Source of the DNA: Rhizophagus sp. LPA8_4_AMF
Lineage: Eukaryota > Glomeromycota > Glomeromycetes > Glomerales > Glomeraceae
DNA: 27,577 nt
Assembly: GCA_021464525.1 (NCBI GenBank)
Contig: JADRCO010000723.1
Coordinates: 1-27,577, forward strand
Reading direction: 5' to 3'
Shown here: one piece after another, positions 21,679-27,577 of the stretch
Layout: each line of letters begins with the position of its first letter
How positions within the stretch are numbered: the first letter of the stretch is position 1
Program-made: the position numbers and the translations under genes
Notes under the pieces: model-generated
Database searches by the model: none
Seen by the model: only the letters and a program-made list of their open reading frames with translations
What the model was told of the DNA's origin: nothing

Positions 21679-23430
21679 CTCTAAAGTCAAAATAGCTTTA
21701 TATAAGGGGTTTAATACAAAAGCTAATATTTTCAAGTCAGACCAAAAGTTGCATTTTTCAACAATAGTTTTTACTTTAGTTTTTGTTAAACAATTAGCAT
21801 GTTCTGTTACCATCTAAATTAAATAGTAATAATTTAATGAATTATATAAAAATAAGAAATAAATTGTAATTAAATTAGTACCTTTTCTAAGACCAATTTT
21901 AGATTCAGGACTGAATTTACTGATTCACTTGAAGTAGTCCAATGTGTTTTGCAATAGGATTTAAGCCTCCCACCTTTAATTCTATTTTGTTTAATTAATT
22001 GATCTAATTTTGCACCTTTTTAAATTATAAATAACATAATTTTAGTAAAAATCATAGATAATAATTATTGCAAATAAAATACTTACCAGCTAAATGTGAA
22101 TTACAAAAAACTGAAGCTAAGATATTGATACGACGAAGAAGTTGTTCAGCAAATGTGTGATTAATGATATCATTAGCTATTAGGTTGATGCAATGTGAGA
22201 TGCACTAAATATTCTCAATATGAGGGTATTTTTCATTTATTTTAGCTCTAACATTGCGAACATTTGCAACATTGTCTAATATAATAGCTGATATACGTTC
22301 TGGTCCTATTCTTTCAAATATACCATCTATTTTTTCTGCTAAATAAGTAGCAGTATATGAATTTAATAATAGATCAGAAAGCTAGTACGAATATTCTTTG
22401 TGTAACAGTATAAGAATAATAAAATTCTAATAAGACCGGTGATTTCCTGATGTCCAACCATCTAAAGCTACATATATAAATAAAACTAGGTAAACGGAAA
22501 CCGTTGAAAGTCTGTCACATAATTAAATTATGGTGCAGTGGCTTGTTTAAAAATAAATAATATGTTACAAAATGTGTTACAAATAAATGTGTTACAAACA
22601 AAAAGGAAAATAAACAGGGTGGTATAATTCAAAAAAGGAAATTATAGTGACATAGGTGGAAGGAAGGAAGGAAAAAATTATGGGTTAAACCGGTACTGTG
22701 AATTTTACTAATTTGCTACAGTAAATAATCCTTTGCTAAAACTCTGGACAATAAAATTAATCACATAAATTAATATAAAAATAATATTTATATTAAATTA
22801 GAATATTCTATTACCAAGAGTTAATTTACTTATCAAGATAGGTTTGTATATTATTATTAACATGACATAATTCATTTTCAAGAAAACGATTAGACAGATA
22901 TTCAGTGTTGATAGATCATATCTGGCATTTAACTCCTTTGCAAAATTAACGAAAAAGAGATGCTCAATAATTCTAAAAGATACCTCACAAGCCACAAAAA
23001 ACTTCACTAAAGTACAATTAATTCTATTAATTCAGCCTTCAGAAAGTACATTAAAATTGTGAAAATCTTTTATTGTTGTTTATCTATATGAGAGAATATC
23101 CAGTTTTCATTTTTTTATAGAAATATTTTCTTGTTTTATAATTTTTGCTATATATTCACGAAGTACAAGTGCAGGTGCATTTGAACAATAGTTGGCAAGA
23201 TGTTCTTCAAGAACTGGTGTCTCCCCTCGTCTCCATATTGCTGAACAGTACTTACATTTAGCTCCATACTTTCCAGATGCAACAGCTTCTCTTTTTTCAA
23301 AATGAAGCCAAATGGATCTAAAATGTCTTCCACCAACACTCTTCTTTTTACCTTTAGGATCTTGAAATAATTCATTTTTATCTTGTAGAATAGCAAAAGA
23401 AGTAAAAACATCTTTACTGAATACGTTCAT
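21679..23430 (-). pseudogene. hAT-like (DUF659) transposase pseudogene
   Basis: A transposase broken by decay. From 23430 down: a BED-type zinc finger (IWLHFEK, CKYC, EEHLANYC; 23107-23430), then KFFVACEVSFRIIEHLFF and NFAKELNARYDLS (about 22906-23010). LSNRFLENELCHV follows in a shifted frame (about 22840-22895). A later exon at 22087-22471 has ALDGWTSG, AEKIDGIFERIGPERI and LDNVANVRN. Further exons lie at 21882-22015 (LDQLIKQNRIKGGRLKSYCK, THWTTSSESV) and 21679-21813 (KCNFWSDLKILAF). The family layout (BED finger, DUF659, RNase H-like core) is clear. Lesions are one frameshift near 22890-22905, in-frame TAG stops at 22427-22429, 22382-22384 and 22205-22207, and no C-terminal hAT dimerisation domain. 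The three internal exons keep splice phase. It is surely non-functional; relatives elsewhere in the genome are expected. Confidence 0.8.
22480..22800. other. Non-coding insert or intron within the hAT remnant
   Basis: Family logic requires only a few residues between LENELCHV and LDGWTSG, yet about 350 bases separate them. The interior holds repeated TGTTACAAA words (about 22561-22600), a GGAAGGAAGGAAGG run (22659-22672) and, at 22485-22512, a motif shared with 931-955. It may be an intron (an acceptor-like TATATATGTAG precedes the next exon on the minus strand) that received a small insertion. Confidence 0.35.
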
Positions 23431-24040
23431 TTCAGTTGTCTTACTTGTCTAGAATTCTAGATAGTTTTTTCTTAAATTTTTTAAAACTAAACAAAGAAAC
23501 ATATTAAAAAACCATCTATTTGTAATTATATACTAAAATCCCCTCTATACATTAAAATATTGATGTATTTTCAGTTGGAAATTCAAATTCAAATTGTTTA
23601 CAAATAAGAATTAAATCTGAATATTAAGTATTAATATATATTAAAATTTTTTTAAATAAATGATAATTATCATAATCATAATCATCAGCAATTTTTATTG
23701 GATAAGATGATTTACTACAGTATTGATATTTTAAATCATTATTTAATTTTGACAATGTCAAAACATTTTGCCAATAGTTGCAATATCACTAATTGAAGTT
23801 TTGTCTTTTGTCAAATCTAAAAACCAGTTTCGCCTACAACTTTAAGTGTGATAATACAGGAATTAGTGTAGGTTGGACTGCATCATGATAAATTAATATG
23901 CATTCCATAAGCATATTTTAACTAAGGGTCATGATGTCCTTCTAACATTCCCTATAAGGCTCTTGGAAGGTTCATAATCCTGTTCTTGAGGTCACTTCTA
24001 TACCTTAGAGATAAGATCTTATCTGGGTGATCACTTAATA
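23431..24040. other. AT-rich spacer upstream of the hAT remnant
   Basis: No supported gene. It contains ATAATCATAATCAT-like simple sequence near 23660-23690. From about 23872 there is a segment beginning ACTGCATCATGAT that recurs in direct orientation at 24780, listed separately. Confidence 0.45.
23872..23960. repeat. Dispersed direct repeat, copy 1
   Basis: ACTGCATCATG at 23877 through AAGGGTCATGAT at 23935 matches 24780-24840 imperfectly over about 60 bases, with weaker similarity beyond. Two copies about 900 bp apart in the same direction could be fragments of one dispersed family or remnants of terminal direct repeats. No primer-binding site or polypurine tract was identified. Confidence 0.45.
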
Positions 24041-24050
24041 ATACCATTTG

Positions 24051-24256
24051 GGGTATACATGTTGCCCAAATTATTTTGGGATGCCATAATTATAATTTGG
24101 GATGCTGTAATTCATTCAGTTTATATGTAATTTACTATATAAAGTGCCAAAATAATTTGGGATGCCATAATTGAATTTGGGATTTTACTTATAATTATGG
24201 CAGCCCAAAATAATTTGGACAGCATGTATAATTTGGGGTTTAATGTGACTAAATGG
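24051..24256. mobile_element. Palindromic MITE-like element (CCAAATTATTTTGGG family)
   Basis: The left arm, from CCATTTGGGG at about 24047 to CCATAATTATAA at about 24094, is mirrored by the right arm, from TTATAATTATGG at 24189 through AATTTGGACAGCATG to ACTAAATGG at 24256. The arms pair over about 45-55 bases with a deletion in the left outer part. Further copies of TTTGGGATGCC lie inside. There is no coding capacity, and the target duplication is unclear. Confidence 0.6.
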
Positions 24257-24360
24257 TCCTTATAGATGGTAAAGTTCTGGATGTTATGCCTTTGTTGTAG
24301 TTTACCTTCTAATAGGTTTAGATCAACCAGAATATTCATGAACTAACAGGTGTATAAAAT

Positions 24361-24650
24361 TCTGAGTCTGGGTTATAAATAGCCCCGAAATTGCTTTTTT
24401 TAATTTTGACTAAAAGCTAAAATCCAAAATGCTGAAATTGTTTTTTTAGTTTCCAAAATTAATTTATTTAATAGCCAAAATTTTGTTTAAGTTTTTTTGA
24501 ATTCTTTAACTTAAAATACATTAAATTATTTAATTATTTTATAATTATTTATATAAAAAATATTAAAAAATATCATAATATCGAAATTGCTTGCCAAAAT
24601 TAATTTTATAAAAAATCAATTTAGGGGTTATCTATAGTCTGGGTTCAATT
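24361..24650. mobile_element. AT-rich element with inverted ends
   Basis: GTTATAAATAGCCCCGAAAT near 24372 and TTAGGGGTTATCTATAG near 24621-24637 are imperfect reverse complements. Similarity continues inward (AATTTTG versus CAAAATTAATTTT). The interior is nearly all A/T. This is probably a small non-autonomous transposon, with low certainty on its borders. Confidence 0.4.
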
Positions 24651-24774
24651 TTCAGGTGAATTTAATATACTGGCTGGTAATTTCTGGGAAGCTGAAGTAG
24701 GCTTTTTATAACTATAGGAATGATTTTGTACTCTTGGCATAAGCTTACTTACTATCTTGATAGTCACTGCTAGA

Positions 24775-24850
24775 TAGAGACTGCATCATGGTGAATTAGT
24801 ATATACAGTTTGGCTGCATATTTTAACAAAGGGTCATGATATTCTCCTAT
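24775..24850. repeat. Dispersed direct repeat, copy 2
   Basis: The second copy of the segment at 23872-23960, here running from ACTGCATCATGG (24780) to AAGGGTCATGAT (24840). The two copies differ at many sites, so they are old. Confidence 0.45.
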
Positions 24851-24879
24851 AATATCATTAAGGGATCTGAAAGTCAAAA

Positions 24880-26285
24880 CTCCTTACATAATGCCAAAAC
24901 TGCCAAAACTGCCAAAACCTGCCAAAACTGTTTTAGCATTTCGACATAGTTTTAGCATAACTGATACTAATATTTTATATGAGTTTCAGTATAGTTTTGA
25001 TCTTTTTAAAAAATTTATTGCAATATGGTTTATTTAATATTTTTACTTCATTGTAATAAAAAAAATTTTATTAACTAAAAGTTCAGCAACCTAAAAAAAT
25101 CTCACTCTGACCCTTTCTCAAAACTTATATTCTAAATATTCTAAGTCTGGATTCATCTAAAAGTCTGGCAATCTAAAATAAAGCAAATAAGAAATGTTAG
25201 TACGTTTCTTTAATATTAAGAGAATTCCTAACCCTGATCTCTCTTTTACATTATTTTCGCATAAATCCAGATTCGTCCTGTCATCAAAAGTCCGGCAACC
25301 TACAAAAAAGAAAAAAAATGTTAAAAGTGTTTCTCTTAAAAAAACAAATAAATCCACACTCTTTCCTTCATTTACCTTAATTCCAGAGTCAGTTCGTAAT
25401 ATTCATCTGGTAACCTATAAAAAAGAAAAGAAGAAACGTTAGAAATGTTTCTTTTAAAAAAAAATATAATAAATATCCCTTCCCGCTTTATTTACCTTAA
25501 TTCCAAAGTCTGGTTTGTAATATTTGTCTAGCAACTTATAAAAAAGAAAAGAAGAAACATTAGAAACGTTTCTTTTAAAAAAATATAATAAATATCCTTC
25601 TCGCTCTATTTACCTCAATTTCAAAGTCCAGTTCATAGTATTCGTCTAGCAACCCTACAAAAAAGAAAGAAGAAATGTTAGAAATGTTTTTTTTAAAAAA
25701 AAATATAATAAATACTCTCTCCCCTCTCCATTTACCTCAATTTTAAAGTCTGGTTCATAGTATTTGTCTGGCAACTTACAAAAAAGTAAAGAAGAAATGT
25801 TAGAAACATTTCTTTTAAAAAATATAATAAATATCCTCTTCGCTCTATTTACTTCAATTCCAAAATCTGGTTCGTAGTATTCGTCCAGTAACCTACAAAA
25901 AGATAAAGAAGAAATGTTAGAAACGTTTCTTTTAAAAAAATTAATAAATAACCCTCCACCTCTTCCATTTATTTCAATTCCAGAGTCTGGTTCGCCAGCA
26001 ACCTTATGTACAAAAAAAAAAAATATTTTTTTTAAACAAAATATATTTAAAAAAAAGATTATTAATGATCAGTAGATTGGTTTAATGAGTCATATGACCT
26101 GACACCAAAACTGATCAGAAATCTGCAAACTGCAGATTATAGTGAATGCCGAAACTATAAGTTTACCATATGATATACTATGCTGAAACACCAAAACAGC
26201 TTTGGCAGTTTTAGCAGTTTTGGCATTTCAGCATGTTTGGTTATCTGCCGAAACTTAGTTTTGGCAAGCAACCTTAATGGAAGGG
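24880..26285. mobile_element. Possible composite element: satellite inside inverted TGCCAAAACTG ends
   Basis: The left end has three to four tandem TGCCAAAACTG words (24890-24931), then TTTTAGCATTTCG and AGTTTTAGCATAACTGA. The right end (about 26118-26275) holds the complementary words GGCAGTTTTAGCAGTTTTGGC, ATTTCAGCATG and CCGAAACTTAGTTTTGGCA. The ends are therefore inverted relative to one another, and the 120-bp tandem array lies between them. No transposase is encoded. It could be one non-autonomous element that amplified a satellite, or two unrelated repeats. Confidence 0.45.
25085..26010. repeat. Tandem satellite, about 120-bp unit, 7-8 copies
   Basis: Each unit has CAACCTACAAAAAAG, AAGAAACGTTAGAAACGTTTCTT, an A-run with TATAATAAATA, a C/T-rich stretch, CATTTACCTCAATTCC and AAAGTCTGGTTCGTAGTA, then TTCGTCTAGCAACC. 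The AAGAAAYGTT landmark recurs near 25189, 25311, 25431, 25552, 25670, 25792 and 25909, a period of 117-122 bp. AAGAAACGTT and AACGTTTCTT are perfect reverse complements around AGA, so every unit carries a short hairpin. The first units are the most diverged. Open frames across it on either strand are by-products of the repeat. Confidence 0.85.
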
Positions 26286-26465
26286 TATTTAGATGTTCAC
26301 TTCTGTTATACTTGACCTTAAACCGTCTGTATAGGCAGCATTTGACTTAAGTCAAGCATCAGTCATACTAATGCTTAGGAATAAGGTATAACACAAAGGT
26401 ATTTACCTAGTGTAGTAATAATTAGTGATATTTTAATATGTAATTTTCATTGACTGTATAGTACA
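26286..26465. other. Spacer without recognisable features
   Basis: Unremarkable sequence between the satellite-bearing element and the GC-richer palindrome. No gene, RNA or repeat is supported. Confidence 0.4.
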
Positions 26466-26672
26466 AGTAAAGCATCGCATGAGCTGAGCCAACTTGCAAG
26501 CTGGCTCGAGCTTTTCAAGCCAAGCCGAGTTGAGCCACATTTAAAATAGCTTGATGGCTCACGAGCCAACTTAAAAAAAGCTTGAGCCAGCAATGGGCTT
26601 GACTCAAAAAGTTCAAGCCAGAATTTATTCAGCTCAAGCTAGCTCGAGCTGACTTGCGAGTTAATCGAGCTA
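26466..26672. repeat. GC-richer palindromic repeat with GCTCGAGCT words
   Basis: A roughly 205-bp block of clearly different composition from its flanks, built from GAGCCAACTTG, GCTCGAGCT, CAAGCC and GAGCTGA words. The left arm (GAGCTGAGCCAACTTGCAAG at about 26470, then GGCTCGAGCT) is an imperfect reverse complement of the right arm (AGCTCGAGCTGACTTGCGAG near 26642). It is probably a MITE or SINE-like element; no coding potential. Confidence 0.55.
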
Positions 26673-26679
26673 TCATACA

Positions 26680-27260
26680 AAAATGTTGCGAAATGTTTTT
26701 GTATAATAATATATCTAAAAAAACGTTTTGCAACATTTTTTTCAATACTTCAACAAAAAATGTTGTGAAACTGTTTTTTGTTTAATAATCTATTAAAAAA
26801 ATATTTCACAACGTTTTTTCTGATACTTTAACAAAAAATGTTGCAAAACGTTTTTTTGTATAATAGCATATAAAAAAACGTTTTGCAACATTTTTTTGAT
26901 CTTTAACAAAAGACATTACGAAACTGTTTTTTGTATAATATTATATTAAAAAATGTTTCGCAACATTTTTTTCAATATTTTAACAAAAAGTGTTGCGAAA
27001 CCGTTTTTTGTTTAATAATATATCAAAAAAACGTTTTGCAACGTTTTTCTGATACTTTACCAAAAAATATTGTGAAACATTTTTTTGTATAATGTTATAT
27101 TAAAAAAATGTTTCACAATGTTTTTTCTGATACTTTAACAAAAAACGTTGTGAAACATTTTTTTGTATAATATCATATAAAAAAAACGGTTCGTAACATT
27201 TTTTTGATACTTTAACAAAAGACAGTGCGAAACTGTTTTTTGTATAATCTAATATTTAAA
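26680..27260. repeat. Tandem array of eight hairpin-forming units, about 77 bp
   Basis: Units start near 26681, 26752, 26832, 26906, 26983, 27060, 27138 and 27217. Each begins AACAAAAAATGTTGCGAAAC or a variant and continues TTTTTTGTATAATA. The reverse complement of its first half follows (AAAAAACGTTTTGCAAC) and then TTTTTTGATACTTT. Every unit can therefore fold into a stem of about 20-25 bp with an ATAAT-rich loop. The arms vary between units but often match within a unit: TTGTGAAAC faces GTTTCACAA, and TTGCAAAACG faces CGTTTTGCAA. The last unit degenerates into TTTAAAAAACACTGCC. It does not encode protein. Confidence 0.85.
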
Positions 27261-27289
27261 AAACACTGCCATGTAACCATAACGTTTAG

Positions 27290-27577
27290 ACTAATCCACA
27301 TAAATAACCAATTTACAATTGTGCGACTACAGCATGTGTTACAAACAATTACATAATAGGACGTTGTGTGTCACACATATTTACATAATAGAACACGTCA
27401 AAATAATAATTACACATTAATTTCTTTTTTCTTTTTTACTTTTTTATAATTTTTAAAGAAAAAAAAAAGAAAAAAAAAAAAAAGAAGAACCGAGAAGGGT
27501 GAAAACAAAACCCGTGAAGCCGAAAGCCAAGAAGACCTAAAAGAAAAAGAAGGCGAAGAGTTAATTAGGCAAGACGA
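27290..27577. other. Window end: unassigned sequence with polypyrimidine/polypurine tract
   Basis: At 27300-27420 there are two near-repeats of TTACATAATAGGACG / TTACATAATAGAACACG. At 27421-27485 a TTTCTTTTTTCTTTTTT run is followed by AAAGAAAAAAAAAAGAAA, an inverted pyrimidine/purine pair. The last 90 bases are purine-rich and of higher GC (GAAGAACCGAGAAGG, GGCGAAGAG), possibly the edge of another gene or element cut by the window. Nothing can be named. Confidence 0.35.

Noticed and set aside
21679-23430. Active hAT transposon gene
   Set aside because: Three in-frame stops, a frameshift, missing C-terminal dimerisation region and no terminal inverted repeats located.
25157-25442. Overlapping open frames on both strands in the satellite
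   Set aside because: They arise from repeat units lacking stops by chance; composition is low-complexity Lys/Ser/Phe.
26680-27260. CRISPR array
   Set aside because: Repeats are diverged, self-complementary and contiguous without unique spacers, and the genome is eukaryotic.

Overview
The window is nuclear DNA of a eukaryote, most likely a fungus. It is strongly AT-rich, its genes are split by many short (about 60-100 nt) GT-AG introns, and the neighbours are compact. About 20 kb of housekeeping genes is followed by about 7.7 kb of repeats. The style (very AT-rich, a full SMG1, hAT/DUF659-type transposon debris, MITEs) fits an early-diverging fungus such as a glomeromycete of the Rhizophagus type. 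That assignment is inference from style and cannot be proved from this sequence alone.

Region 1 (1-1261) has no convincing intact gene. It holds an imperfect inverted repeat (71-217), a decayed minus-strand coding remnant (500-730) and a 25-base motif that recurs at 22.5 kb. Region 2 (1262-6634) carries three genes. TRM1, the tRNA guanine-26 dimethyltransferase (minus, 11 exons, 526 aa), and the 20S proteasome alpha subunit PSMA1/Pre5 (plus, 7 exons, 253 aa) diverge from a shared 160-bp promoter. They are followed by a class I histone deacetylase of the HDAC3/Hos2 type (plus, 3 exons, 468 aa).

Region 3 (6876-19837) is one giant minus-strand gene. All 38 exons can be joined in frame into a 3403-aa SMG1, the PI3K-related kinase of nonsense-mediated decay. 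It contains the helical-repeat N-terminus, FAT/FRB, kinase domain, the long SMG1-type C-terminal insertion and the FATC tail. It converges on the histone deacetylase gene with 241 bp between the stop codons.

Region 4 (19838-27577) is repeat-dominated. It contains a TA-flanked pogo/Tigger-like MITE (20240-20425), a possible tRNA-derived SINE head (about 20990-21085), a hairpin-rich repeat (21225-21475), a decayed hAT/DUF659 transposase (21679-23430, minus) and several palindromic MITE-like elements. It also holds a roughly 120-bp satellite (25085-26010) inside inverted TGCCAAAACTG-rich ends, a GC-richer palindrome (26466-26672) and a striking tandem array of about 77-bp hairpins (26680-27260).

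The four intact genes cover tRNA modification, protein degradation, chromatin and mRNA surveillance. Nothing suggests a functional operon; they look like ordinary housekeeping neighbours. The exon models were assembled by hand from splice signals, reading-frame phase and remembered family motifs. Phase is consistent at every junction, but no transcript or database evidence was available.
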